From positions 23,706,527 to 23,770,526 of the forward strand of contig OX485808.1 of the NCBI GenBank assembly GCA_950295325.1: a stretch of DNA of 64,000 nucleotides, in the 5' to 3' direction. Both the position numbers and the translations under genes were made by a program. Source of the DNA: Polytrichum commune. Taxonomy: Eukaryota > Streptophyta > Polytrichopsida > Polytrichales > Polytrichaceae. The notes below the pieces were generated by a model. It was not told where the DNA came from. It worked only from the letters and a program-made list of their open reading frames with translations, and made no database searches. This document shows positions 36,401 through 47,877 of the stretch, in pieces. Each line of letters starts with the position of its first letter. Position 1 is the first letter of the stretch.

Positions 36401-38425
36401 TGAAGGGCTCCCCTGACATCTTCAAACGATTTCTTTGCTCGGGTGGGGTTGTTTGCAAAGGATGTAGGCTCGTTGACCTGGGTTTGGGAATTCCACAACC
36501 TCCAGGGCCTCGCTTCCGCACTTCCCACACAGATGGCTCGGTTGTCTGTGCGCTGGCCTGCACAATTCATGTAAGGGTAATCATTCTCAATGTCAATGTT
36601 AGTCATTGTACCAGATCATGTGACTAGGACCAGTCATAAATCCAGAACATATACGTAGTTTGATAGTCGACTATTTAGTTCAAGACTACATGAAAATTAC
36701 TAGTCGTTTTAGAGGAATTTACAGATATACCCCAATGTAATGAAGGAAAACTGGAGGATGTCGACATGTCAACGGTTGGACTTGCAAATAATAGGTTCTC
36801 AACCGGTTATTATGCCCAAAAATATCCCTGATCACTGAGTATAGCGATTTCTAAGTGCAGAAAGAATTGTATGCAACTCCTCCATCACAAACAGATGCCT
36901 CTATGACCCTTTACTTGTCCGCCTTAAGACCAAGTTTGTATTTATGTTATATTGGTATCTTACCTTTGCCATAGACCAATGATCGGGAAGAACCTGAAGT
37001 TCATGTGTCTAGGACCTGGGATAAATCCACATAGTATTTACGGTGTTTGATAGTCACCTATTGTACTTAATGTGACTGAACTCACATAAGGGTAATCATT
37101 CTCAAACTGATTCCAAGCAATCAACGAGCCTACGGAATCAACTATTCGATTACCACCTCTGGTTTGCATGAAAACCTACTAATTAGCACCATAGAAGAAA
37201 GTGGCTCAGCATTCGACACAATGGAAATCTTGCTGCTCAAAAAGTTCAATTGCACTGTATGCACATTTCAACATGCAGGTCTCAAGACCGGACAACAATG
37301 TCCGGGGTGAACTGGCAGTTAGTTACAGATGAATCAGCTGAGTAATAAAATGCGGTAGAAGTTCCAGACTTGAGGGAAATTACCCATCATTTCAAAGGAA
37401 TCTATAGAGAAAACCTCGATTTGAATAAAGCAAAACCAGAGGATTATGTCAACATGTAGCCGGTTGGATTGAGAATCACCAGGTTCTTGGCCGACCATGC
37501 CCAAAAACTTCCCAAGCACTACTGGACATACAGATTTGTACTCCAATTTGCAATATCTTCATTACAATGCAGCATACTATAATAGCATCCACCCGACTTG
37601 TTTGAGCATATAGTACCTCCCAAAACCTCATTTGAAGCAGCCAAATCTGTCGCATGAACTCTACTTCCAGAAACACTAAACATCCATGATCTTGTTCAAC
37701 AATTGTGAAAGTTTTGGTTGTGAATGGTTCAAACAACCTTCCTGATGTCAGGAAACTAAGTGAATTATACTCTATTGACTTGTACAGAAAAACCTATGCT
37801 AGAGTACAAAAGCAATTTCATATTACAAAAGGATGACAAACAAACAATCATGATGCTACAGCAATCAAGTCTTGTTGAAAAGCCATCAAACAAAGACCAA
37901 ATTCAGTCATACATCTTGAGGATTATGCTAGTTTGTTAGTCAGAATTCTCGTTCATGTGACTATGAGCAGTCACAGAGCTAGGAAACATGACTGCAGTTT
38001 CGAGGCAAGCAAACACTGAATCGAGGTAGTTTGATGACTATGGGAAGTCCCTCATCATCCAGGTAGATTGATGGAAGCAATCAGAAGCTATCACTCGTCA
38101 GCATGCTAAGATAACCAAATAGTGAGTTAGTACACTCACCTGAGGTTTTTGCTTGCCTCGAGGGGGTTTTCCCACTCCTACTGGCGAGACCTCATCATCG
38201 CCATTGCCACGGTCGTCATCATTGTCGATGTCAGTTGCGCTGTCTGTTTTCTCCTCTTCGTTGTGCCACTCCTCGGAGCTGTTGTTCACGCTCTTCCCGC
38301 ATTCGCTCGAACCCTTGCAGCGAGCATCCTTCTGGGCCTTCCTTGCAGAGCGCAACGTCCTTCCAGCTTGGGGTGGCGGTTTGCGAAATCTCTTACTCCG
38401 ACGCACGAGCTCAGAACCTGATCCT
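33455..38425 (-). CDS. CACTA TNP1/TNPA-like protein (Transposase_24 and Transposase_23 type domains), one nonsense codon
   Basis: Six exons with GT-AG borders and matching phases: 38425-38140, 36557-35652, 35288-34971, 34618-34208, 34104-34036 and 33775-33455. Exon 2 holds the plant En/Spm transposase-24-like region (AVKERVDNTFEYHGGLGKV, then HDHWVKLSKLILEEKK). The last exon resembles the TNP1/En/Spm C-terminal domain (GKVQNVAGASLHGRTIIAG ... VLWPTEFMD). Basic patches (KGKRKRNM) suggest nuclear entry. TAG at 34250-34252 interrupts exon 4 in frame, probably from CAG. The 69-bp exon 5 is a partial duplicate of the start of exon 6 (VVQETEDPEIKKGDPV versus VVQEGEDLEVKKGDPV). The first exon or exons upstream of 38425 were not found. 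Expected role: binding the subterminal repeats. Confidence 0.75.
36715..36845 (-). repeat. Dispersed repeat family, copy 3 (minus)
   Basis: The reverse complement carries ATTTTTGGGCATAATAACCG, GCAAGTCCAACC and GGGGTATATCTGTAAATTCC in the family order. Confidence 0.6.
37370..37535 (-). repeat. Dispersed repeat family, copy 4 (minus)
   Basis: The reverse complement carries GGGAAGTTTTTGGGCATGG, CAATCCAACCGGCTACATGT and CTCTATAGATTCC. More diverged than the other three copies. Confidence 0.55.
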
Positions 38426-40234
38426 CTGTTCTCTCAAGCAGTTCAAGCAGGACTGGAGTCATGGCTCACTTAACCGGGACGCATACAGAAACGGGTGCGT
38501 ACTATCATACTATGCTATGTGTTGCGATTACACAGCCAAAGGATCGACCTATGAAGCTGATATGGACACAGGATGGCCACAGACAAATTTTCATTAGATA
38601 GAAATCCGTGACAAAAACATGGACTGCATCATCAAACAGTATCTCAATTGTGTGGGATTTGTGTATTACTGAACTACTCAGCCGCACTTTTGCCCACAGC
38701 ACAGAAAAAAATTACCCAGCATTTGTAATTGGAGAAAATTGGACATGCCTCATACTGCAAGAGCGGCCAAAACTCCTGTTCCAACTAAAAGTGCAAAAGC
38801 AACTGAAAACACGGCAATTCTGGCCACTGACAAATTGCGGTAACAACATAAACTCAAAAGGCAAACTTGGTCCCCAAGAACAAAAACACCCTGAAATAAA
38901 ATCTCCTAGGACAAAATCAACCCGAAAAGAAGACAATTGGACATGATTCACAGTGCAGGAGACACTGAAAATTGGACATACACTGTATACTACAATCTTC
39001 ACATCACCACAATGCTTCTGGAAGCTTCCATGGAGATAGAAAGGCACCAAAAGCTGGGAGCTTTAATAAACTTGTGTAATTGAGCAATTGAGATTTGTCT
39101 ACTCCAGAATCTACTGCATGTTGTGATTAATTGACAAGAATATTGCACAATTTCAAAAGAAAAATCACATCATTAACACACTGGTTGTTTCCTTGAAGGA
39201 AATGATGGTCCAAAATCATCCATGACACTCCACTTGCTGGTGGACTAATTAAAGCAAACGATGCACTTGCACTGAGGACACCAGACCTTCATGCAAGCAA
39301 CAAGGCTAAATTATCTCAAACCTTAAACCCTGTCACAGAAGGACTCACCTTTGCAGTCATGGCAATGGGATTTAGAGTCTGCCATTAATTATTACATCCG
39401 TAGTCCATTTGCACAATTTGCCAAAGGACACAAAACCTTCATGTGGAGGAAAATTGACATGAATGTGGACACAAATCCCTAATCCTCAAAGGAGAGAGCT
39501 GGGGTCATTTCCAACCTTGCTTTGACAGGAAATCTATTTGTGTCAATCTTTTCCACGTGCAACTTTTGTGTCTGGATTCATGTCAAAAAATTTAACATCC
39601 TGAATACTGCCATACCTGCCGAACTAAACTGTAATATTGCAATCTTCACGTTGCCACAATGTTTCTGAAAGCTTGTTTGGAGAGGCACCAAGAGATGGCA
39701 ACATCAACATACTCCTGCAATCGAGCTATTGAGGTCTTTCTACTCCAGAATCTATTGCATGCCAACTATAAATTTGACTGGAACATCACACGATTTTAGA
39801 AGCAAAATCACATTATGACCACACTGCGTGGTGTGCTTTCTAACACTTTGTGAAGGGCTCATCTTAAGTACGTTGGTTACTTCTGCACGAGGATTACTCT
39901 TGTGGTTAATCTCCAGAATGTGGGGGGCACCACTTGATGATGAGAGCTTTGCTCTATCAACCACGAGGATTACAACAAAGAACCTCTTTCTGCAGGTAAT
40001 ACTTATCCTGACACAAGAAGATCTGCATTTAGTTGTTATTAAATCGGTTAGAATTTGTGACTAAGTCTAGTCACATATGACTAATTTTAATCAAGATTGA
40101 CTAAAATAAGTAACATGACACTAAAACTAGTCACAAATTTTGATAGTGACAGTACGTGATGTAACAAGCAAGTCATTTGATGTCCAGTGCTAAAATACTT
40201 TCAATTATTAATTCCCAGAGTGTGCTATGCTCAG
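38426..40234. other. Central region of the CACTA element between its divergent genes
   Basis: About 1.8 kb with no convincing exon. Two diverged copies of a block (AATCTTCACxTxxCCACAAT ... GAATCTACTGCATG) appear near 38990-39130 and 39640-39760. TGACTA/TAGTCA motifs cluster at 40060-40140. It should contain the promoters and missing first exons of both genes. Confidence 0.45.
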
Positions 40235-43200
40235 GCGGGTCTCGTGGATGCGGAGACAGACCTTGTTGAAGAGGAAGTCAAGGAAAGCACTCATCAGCTT
40301 GAACACAACAATGGGGGCATGGACGCAATAAGAATGATCATGGAGTGCCTCTCCAGATACGATAACCTCGTTGACGAAGACCGTGAGGATTGTAGAACAA
40401 CAGACGATGTGGAGGAGGATGACACAATCCCCGAGGAGGAAGGGGACTGCAGGGCAGATATAATGGAGGATTTACTGGAGCATGCACGAACTCCTCTTTT
40501 TGCAGGTGCCACAACAAGTCGGTTGGTCTCAACTCTTCTGCTACTCAATTGCTTTGCGGTGTTTGGAGTATCGAATGCATTTGCTGACGAACTACTTCAA
40601 CTGCTGCATATTCTCCTTCCAAGCGACAATTACCTACCCCGTTCTCACTATGAAGCCCGCAAGTATGTGGTGAAGCTGGGACTGTCTTATCATATTATTC
40701 ATGCATGCCGCAATGGATGCTGTCTGTTCAGGAAGGAGCTGTCGGATGCGAAGTCCTGTCCAAAGTGCAACGCCCCGAGATACAAGTCGGAGTCCAGCCC
40801 AATCCCATCCAAAATTCTACGCCATTTTCTGTTGATTCCCCGTTTGAAACGCATGTACCGATGTAAAAGACTGGTGGAACTTAACAAATGGCACGCCAAC
40901 CAGAAGAAGGATGGGAGTAACGTGGATTGCGTCCCCAAGTCGAAGGCCTGGAAGCACATTGACTCATTGGATGCCGACTTTACAGCTGAGATGAGGAACA
41001 TACACTTGGGGATGGCTTTGGACGGAGTGAATCTGTTTGGAAACCAATCGCTCAGTCACTCGACATGGCCGGTTGTCTTGGTGAACTATAATTTGCCTCC
41101 ATGGCTAGTGACGAAGCCATTTTTCATCATGCTTGCATTGTTGATTCCAGGTCGCGAGAGCGTGACCTCGGAGAACATCGATGTGTACCTTACTCCACTG
41201 ATTGAAGAGCTCTTGGTACTGTGGAAAGGGGTATCAACTCTAGATGTGTCTGGAGAGCCCCCTAGACAGCATTTTAAACTACGATCTCTACTTCTTTGGT
41301 GCATTCACGACTTCCCTGCGTACGGACTCACATTTGGCCAAGTCACAAAAGGGTATAGAGCGTGTACGGAGTGTGGGCCAGATGTTACAACTCGACGGTC
41401 AAAGGCTCTCGGAAAGAATGTATATTTAGGTCACCGCCGGTATCTCAGTAGATGGCATCCATATCGTAGGCTGAAGCATTCATTCGATGGTCAACAGGAG
41501 TACCGGCCTCCCCCTCCAATTCTAACAGGATGCGACATCAAGGGCCATGCACAAGAAAGATTGTCCTTCCTGCAAGAGTCACAGGGAAGAAGAGGTGGAG
41601 GAGAAGGCGACCCCATTCAGCGCACCGGAGTGAAGCGGCTCTCAGCTCTGTACATGCTTCCGTATTGGCAGGTACTTAGCGCATTCACAGGTTCCAGTAA
41701 CTACAGTTAGAATTGTTGACTGAATCTAGTAACAACCACGTTTAGCAGGTTGAATGTGAATAGTGCAATTTCTGAAATCAATCACTGGTTCCAGTATATA
41801 CAGTTATAATTGTTGACTGACTCTAGTAACCTGGTTGGTAAGAAGATTGACTGTGAATAGTGCAATTTCTGAAATCCATCACTAGCAGTATGGAGGAAAA
41901 AAAATATAGACCTATATCTTTTCAATGAATGCTTAAGATTCTTTCTCGAAAGTGAGTTAATCTGACGCATTGTCGCTTTGGTGGCATTTCTGGCAGGACC
42001 TCCTCATTAGACATGTTTTGGATCCCATGCACTGTGAAAAAAACATCTGCAAGAACGTGATGAAAACAATTTGGGGAGTCCGTGACACTTTGAAGGCCCG
42101 GCTAGACTTAAAAGAGGCCAACATTCGACCATATCTGCACCCTCTTCCTGGAAGGAAACCTGGGTCTGTCGTACTTCCAACAGCTCCATATGTACTATCG
42201 AAAGAAGAGAAGGCAAAATTCATAGACATTATCCGCAATTTGAAGACTCCTACAAACTACGCTGGCCAACTTGCAAAGTGCATTGCGTCGGATGGGGACT
42301 TGAAGGGGCTGAAATCTCATGACTACCATGTCTTGATGCAACAATTGCTCCCCTTGTGTTTGCGCACTTTCTTAGACAGGGATACGCGGGTGGCAATAAT
42401 GCGGCTTAGCCGGGTGTTTGTACGATTGTGCGCAAAGTCCGTAGATTCCTCATCCATGGAACAATTATTGGAGTACACAGCTGAGACTCTATGCATGCTA
42501 GAGATGGTTTTTCCACCTTCATTCTTTGATGTCATGTTGCACCTCCCCATTCACTTGGTGCAGCAGTTGGATATATGTGGTCCCGTACACACCCGATGGA
42601 TGTATCCTATTGAGCGGTACCTAAAGAGACTGAAGGGCTATGTTAGGCAACGAGCAAAACCCGAGGGATCCATGGCGAGGGGGTACACAATAGAGGAGGC
42701 GTTAGGATTTTGCACAGAGTACATGCAAGGCTGTGAGCTAACACGCAGGAGGACTTGGGATGATGAGGAGGAAGTAGGGGCCAAGAGTGAGGTCGTGGAG
42801 GGTACAGGTCGATATCGACTCTTGACATCAGAGCTGAGGGCACGGATTCACGAGTTTGTTCTCACAAATGCTGAGCCTCTACAGTCATACAGAGAGTAAG
42901 CATCACATGTTTTAGTCATGCACTCTGTCTAGAAGGGACAATGTGATTGTGTGTAATCAACAAAGGTCTATTGCGTACTAATTCCAGTCATCATATTGCA
43001 ACACATGACTAGGGAATTAGATGTTGATGACGTTTACCGATATCTGCCGACTGTTTTTGTTATGTAAAAACTTTCCATCCACTGTGGCTTCTAATCAGAC
43101 GTCACTACTTGGAGATGGAAGCGCGGCAGCGAATGCGTGCAGAGATACGTCGTCGATCACGGGGTAGAAGAGCAGAGTATCCACCAATCGCACGGAACGA

Positions 43201-43946
43201 GCAGTTTTCTGAGTGGTTCCCTATCGCAGTGCAACGGGATGTGGCAGCAGGTCCATGAAGATATTCTTGGCCTTGTCCTACCACCTTCATGTGAGGCAAA
43301 ATCGTATCGCAGCATGTATGCATACGGGAACCATATACGTGTGCGAACAGCAGAGGCAGACTTATCAACGTGCGACAGCGGAGTAGCTGCAACATTCTCA
43401 CAATCTTGCCGTTCCAGCAGAAAGGACAAGAATCACATGCTCGCGAACGTGGAGTACATGGGGTGGGTCGAAGAGATTATTGGGGCTGACTATGGGAAGT
43501 TCGAGTTACTCCTACTATATTGTAAGTGGGTCCAAGCCACGTGGATAGGGCCACGGGCAACTATGAAAAGAGATGAGTACGGTTTCACTCTCGTGAACAT
43601 TGACCGTACCATTCCATACTCAACAGATTCGTTTGCGTTTCCTCTTCATGCTCAACAGGTCTTCTTTGTTGACGATGTGGCACATCCTGGATGGAAGGTT
43701 GTTCTTTACAAAGAGTCACGGAGTGTGAGAGTGACCTCCATGGCTGAAGGAAGACCAGTTCTACACTGCCTAAGCTTACGCGACGATGCTGTAACTCACG
43801 GATTGATGGCACAGAATGTCACTGATGATACCGTAGCAATGCCGCCTGTTTTATCAAGTTCCAGGGAGCTTTCTAGCAACGAGGTGCAGCTTGCTCTGCA
43901 AATGGAGGATACAGAGGCGGACTACAATGATGAATCACCACAGTAG
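40235..43946 (+). CDS. CACTA TNP2-type transposase (Transposase_21, DUF4218, DUF4216), frameshifted
   Basis: Exons 40235-41671, 41997-42895 and 43099-43946 with GT-AG borders and matching phases. Exon 1 has the tnp2 core: CPKCNAPRYK, GVNLFGNQSLSHSTWPV, LRSLLLWCIHDFPAYG and LGHRRYLSRWHPYR. Exon 2 is the DUF4218 part: HVLDPMHCEKNICK, SHDYHVLMQQLLP, FPPSFFDVMLHLPIH and GPVHTRWMYPIERY. Exon 3 starts HYLEMEARQRM to FSEWFPIAVQRDVAAGP, then hits TGA at 43256-43258. The protein continues in another frame with DILGLVLPPSC and the DUF4216 region (NVEYMGWVEEIIG, LYCKWVQATW, VFFVDDVAHPGW). A single-base change near 43250 therefore breaks it. The usual N-terminal zinc-finger-like exon was not found. Confidence 0.85.
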
Positions 43947-44499
43947 GAATGTAGGAGCCCAACTACTATCTGTTAAATTTTGGTATAGCAAAGGAGTAGT
44001 AACAGAGGTTGCACAGTTAACAAATTAAAGTTGCATGGACAAAGGGGGTTCATTACCAATATAAGTAAAGGAAATTGTGTCGATGACTATGTTATTTCGC
44101 AGTCATGACTAAATCCAGTAAAGAAAACTGTCCACATGACTACGTTATTTTGCAATCACTTTGGCATCTCAGAAAAGTCAGTGAAGGTGATCAATAACGG
44201 CTTTGTTGCAAGCATGGGAATTTTGTAGCCTGGTTAAGCATACAAAGCAATGTCGTGCATCTGCAAAGAAAGTGGAAAGATAGAGCAAGTGGAATCATGA
44301 TTTTTGGACGCCCAATCCAATTACTTACTAATGTGTTTAGGTGTTGTTTCTAGAATGGTGCCTCTAAAATGACACGTGATCATGTTTGCGCGCAGACATG
44401 GAAGTGTTGAATAGACAAGCTATTATGTAAGTAAAGATTATGGACCTACTCCTATATCACAGCACTCACCCATTGAGCCAACGACTAGAGGACTTCAAA

Positions 44500-44868
44500 A
44501 TCATCTGATTGAAATATATGACTACTATTAGTCAGTTCATTTACTACATGAAGTCATGTAGTCACCCAAACCAACTCTCTTACTACACTAAGAGATACAT
44601 AAACCATATACCCATACTTCCCGACCACATTAGCATGACTACACATAGTGAGCACTCATGGCATGACTCTGGGAACCGGGCAAGAGAACATATGTCCCGT
44701 TCCCGTAGACGTTCCCACCCAGGTCCTCAAAAATATGACTACGTATATGACTAGTCCATGACTGGACCCTCTTAGGACTGATTCTAGACTAAACCAATGA
44801 CTGAGGTGACTACATAGTCATATGCGCTTAGTCACATCCGGTCACATTGGGCTGGTTTTCTTGTAGTG
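44500..44868. repeat. CACTA right subterminal repeat region
   Basis: Dense TGACTA / TAGTCA motifs (for example near 44518, 44540, 44552, 44636, 44735, 44745 and 44815) running into the right TIR, mirroring the left subterminal region. Confidence 0.75.
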
Positions 44869-44981
44869 AACAGATCACCCTGACCAAGGGACAATTCGGT
44901 GCAATTAATCACGGAACCATTCTCCGAATGAGCCTGCCGGATCACCCAGGTCCCTCGAACCAAGGATACCATGACGCATGA
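44869..44981 (+). pseudogene. 3' end of the A+C-biased ORF, displaced by the CACTA element
   Basis: After the duplicated AAC (44869-44871), codons from 44871 continue the frame of the ORF at 31826-32296 and read QITLTKGQFGAINHG, then LPDHPGPSNQGYHDA, to TGA at 44979-44981. The continuity is inferred from frame and absence of stops. Composition is more balanced here than left of the element. Confidence 0.5.
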
Positions 44982-45964
44982 GGACATGCTTTCTTTCCAG
45001 GGGGGGAAATAAAATGGGTAACCCTCCAAGAGCATGGCCGCAAAAGCAGAAACAAGGAGCAGCGACAGGGACGAACACCGAGGAGCAGCGATCGAGGGAC
45101 TGCGAGAGAAGGGCAACGCGGGAGACAACAGGAGACGAGGGAGCGGCCGGGTAACAAGGGGAGCCAACGGCAGGAGAGAGAGAACGGAACAGGTGGCAAG
45201 CCAGGGAGCACCGAGGGCATTGAAGACCGGATGAGGACCGGCCTCCCGGTTATGTAGCGGCCCGGGAACGCACGGGAACGCACGGGAACACACCAAGGCG
45301 GCCCGGGAACGCAAGAGAACGAGGGGAGCGACATCATGAACACGATGAAAGGGCTCGGGAACGAGGGGAGCGCACGGGAACACACCGAGAAGGCTCGGGA
45401 ACGAAGGGAGCGCACCGGGAACGTACCAAGAGCCGGGAGAAGTGAACGACACCGGGAACGCCGTCATCAAGCCGGGAACGGACAAGCAACTAAGTAGGGT
45501 AGGATAGTTAGTTGCTAGTGAACACCTAGGCAAAAATAGATGAAAGACATGCCTCAAAGGGATGAAAGTCCTTTTTAGATGAACATAAACTATTCCCTTT
45601 AAATGAATAGTTGCATTCCGGATGAAGGAGGCCCATGGATGATAACCGAACCATGAGGCACATCTAGGTTAAGCCAAGAAATCCAACGAATGAACTTCAC
45701 AAGTACATTTTACATTCGGACATTATAACTGCTGTAAATAGATCCGGGCAGCCTAAAATTAGACTGTAACCGGATACAGGGATAAAAATAGCCTAAATGA
45801 ACATGTGGCATTAGGGGAAGTTAGGCCTAACCGCCACATCTAATTAAAGATAGATGTTGAACACTATATAAGAAGCCAACTTAAGGCACATAATACACTT
45901 CATTTGAACACGCAAACTCTTCATGAGTGTCGGAGCCTCTAGCACTCTCTCAAAGCTAGTTCAA
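44982..45964. other. GC-rich, purine-biased stretch and LTR-like promoter region
   Basis: 45040-45480 is rich in CGGGAACG-like repeats on the plus strand. The complementary minus-strand frame is proline/serine low-complexity and not taken as a gene. A TATATAAG box at 45865-45872 followed by an A/C-rich leader looks like an LTR promoter. LTR ends and target duplication were not found. Confidence 0.4.
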
Positions 45965-46275
45965 TTAGCCGAGGTTTTCGTGCCCTAACTCGGAGGGCAA
46001 TCGAGCTAGCATTGCAATTAGCCGAGGCATTCGAGCCCTAACTTGGAGGGCATTGGAATACTAATGCGATTAGCCGAGGCATTCGAGCCCTAACTCGGAG
46101 GGCATTGGAATATTAATGCGAGTAGCCGAGGCATATACGAGCCCTAACTCGGAGGGCATTGGAGACAATCATGCACGAAGATAGCTAGCCGAGGCAAATA
46201 CATACCCTAACTCGGAGGGCATTCTAAAGTGTTAAAATATTTAGCCGAGGTTCTCAAATCCTAACTCGGAGGATA
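45965..46275. repeat. Six tandem hairpin-forming units of 52-63 bp
   Basis: TAGCCGAGG starts units near 45965, 46019, 46071, 46123, 46186 and 46242. Each is followed by CCTAACTCGGAGG (once CTTGG). Within a unit CCGAG pairs with CTCGG, and in most units GCCCT pairs with AGGGC. They lie just downstream of the TATATAAG box in LTR-like sequence. Confidence 0.75.
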
Positions 46276-47877
46276 TTAGCACATGTTATTACACTAAGGT
46301 AAATTAGCCAAAGCTTCGGATTAAGGTTGCTCCGGTAACTAAGATCTTGACGAAGGAGAATTTCGAGCCGAAGGACCCGAAGGGAAATAATTACAGAGAG
46401 GAGGAAATCTCATTCGGCGGTACACTCGAGTTAATCCCCGACCTCGAGCCGGCCAAGTAAGATAGATCATCACAGTAAAAGCACAAGTCACTCATATTTG
46501 AGGAAGGTAAGTTGCGGGCTTACCGGCTTACCATCACGTCATACCGGGTATGACTAGATACTAAATTATTACACGGTGTTAAATCCAAATCAAAGGGAAT
46601 TAGCCTAAGGGGATTTCAAAGCATCTAAGGGGAACACTTGGGGAAAGTTAGGCCATGAGTTTAATACCTCATAAATGAGGGTCATAATAATCAAACATCT
46701 TTGAGTGGAAATCGGTTTACCATATACATTAGAATCAACAAGGATTCTAATCCCTCTAATATTCTCAAGTGAATTTGGAATGTTGAAGGACCAAGGATAC
46801 CATCAATACAATATAATCAAGGCTAAGGAGACAAGAAGATTCTCAAGATTTTCATAACGTTAAAGAATATGTTTTAAACTAGAAACTCTTTACGAAGACA
46901 TTCTCGGAATATTCTTAGAAAGTAATAAAGATTAGAAGCATTCAAACCATGAGGACGAAGCTATTTTGCGAGCGGTGAGCGGTAACTTCCGAGATATTTT
47001 GATGAAAATGTTATTTAGAGCAGTAAGGTTACAATATTTTTAGACTAAATGTATTTTTAGTAAAGTTTTTTCTAAACTTAGTAAACAGTGGGTCCTATGG
47101 CCGTGGACAATTACAGGAAAAAATGTTACTGTATCAGTGAAAAATATGGTGTAGGGTGTTAAATTGAGCATTTGTAACACTTATAGAAATACAAAGTTGA
47201 ACAAATCAAAACATAACACGTATAAATGTAACACAAGTAAAATATTATTATAATACCAAGAGAAGTTCCAAAATACAATTGAGGAGTTTCACTCCTCCAT
47301 TTCCACTCCTCTAGGATGGAAGAAGGCATCTATAGAGGTCTGCTGGAGCTGATTCACATGTAGGTGATCAATCTCTTTTCAAACTTTTCTAATTTCTTGA
47401 CCAAATGCATAACATCAGTAGACCTCTGCTCAAGATAATGACGTAAAGTTTGAAGAGAAGACTGCACATCATTGTAACACTCAAAAATTCGAACGCTGGT
47501 AGATTGGCTCAACCTGCTAGGGTGCACTGAGTTGACGAGGGAGGGACTTGCAGTCAATAACTTAAACCCTAATAATTTCTAAATGGGGGGTATGTTACAG
47601 TATGTGACAGTATATTACATGTGCTATGTTACAGTATATTGTATTGTATAGTATTATATAATATAATAATAAGTTAACAGATATAGAGGGAAAAATTACA
47701 AAGAGGGGAGTAGCCAATCAGTTAACACTTAACACTTAACGTTATTGTAGTCTCCCCAAGTAGGGAATAGGAAAAATGTTAACACTTATGGAATTTTGTA
47801 GTGGCCCTTTTAGTCTCACTACATCATGATTATATAAAATCTTGCATACATATGTTTCTTTAAAGAAACAGAAAATT
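46276..47877. other. LTR-like debris and AT-rich sequence, no gene
   Basis: 46961-46983 matches, without mismatch, the reverse complement of 63827-63849, pointing to a shared repeat family. TAACACTTAT recurs at about 47179 and 47781. GTTACAGTAT repeats occur at 47590-47640. A short minus-strand frame (47354-47557, ending KKLEKFEKRLITYM) could be a helical tail exon but has no partner. Confidence 0.4.

Larger units (their letters stand above)
36557..38139. other. 1.6-kb intron of the TNP1-like gene containing two dispersed-repeat copies
   Basis: The intron runs from a GTGAGT donor (38139) to a TTGTGCAG acceptor (36558), read on the minus strand. Minus-strand copies of the CCGGTT repeat family lie at 36715-36845 and 37370-37535. 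TGACTA/TAGTCA motifs are scattered through it. No coding sequence. Confidence 0.6.
32297..44868 (+). mobile_element. CACTA (En/Spm) transposon, 12.6 kb, two genes
   Basis: A 28-bp TIR with one mismatch: left CACTGCAAGAAAACCAGCCC and 8 more bases, right the inverted copy ending GGGCTGGTTTTCTTGTAGTG. Plant CACTA elements begin CACTACAAGAAAA. Immediate flanks are CAA (left) and AAC (right). The host ORF is restored if the target was AAC with one C lost at the left junction. Subterminal regions are dense in TGACTA/TAGTCA motifs. It encodes a TNP2-type transposase on the plus strand and a TNP1/TNPA-type protein on the minus strand, divergently arranged around 38.4-40.2 kb. Both genes carry at least one lesion, so this copy is probably not autonomous. 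Confidence 0.9.

Noticed and set aside
40187-40234. N-terminal extension of the TNP2-like exon from ATG 40187
   Set aside because: A TGCTCAG acceptor at 40231-40234 fits better, because the upstream residues do not resemble the family.
44832-45557. 241-codon proline/serine/leucine-rich frame on the minus strand
   Set aside because: It is the complement of a repetitive CGGGAACG-rich stretch and crosses the CACTA right terminus. Low-complexity composition, no domain.
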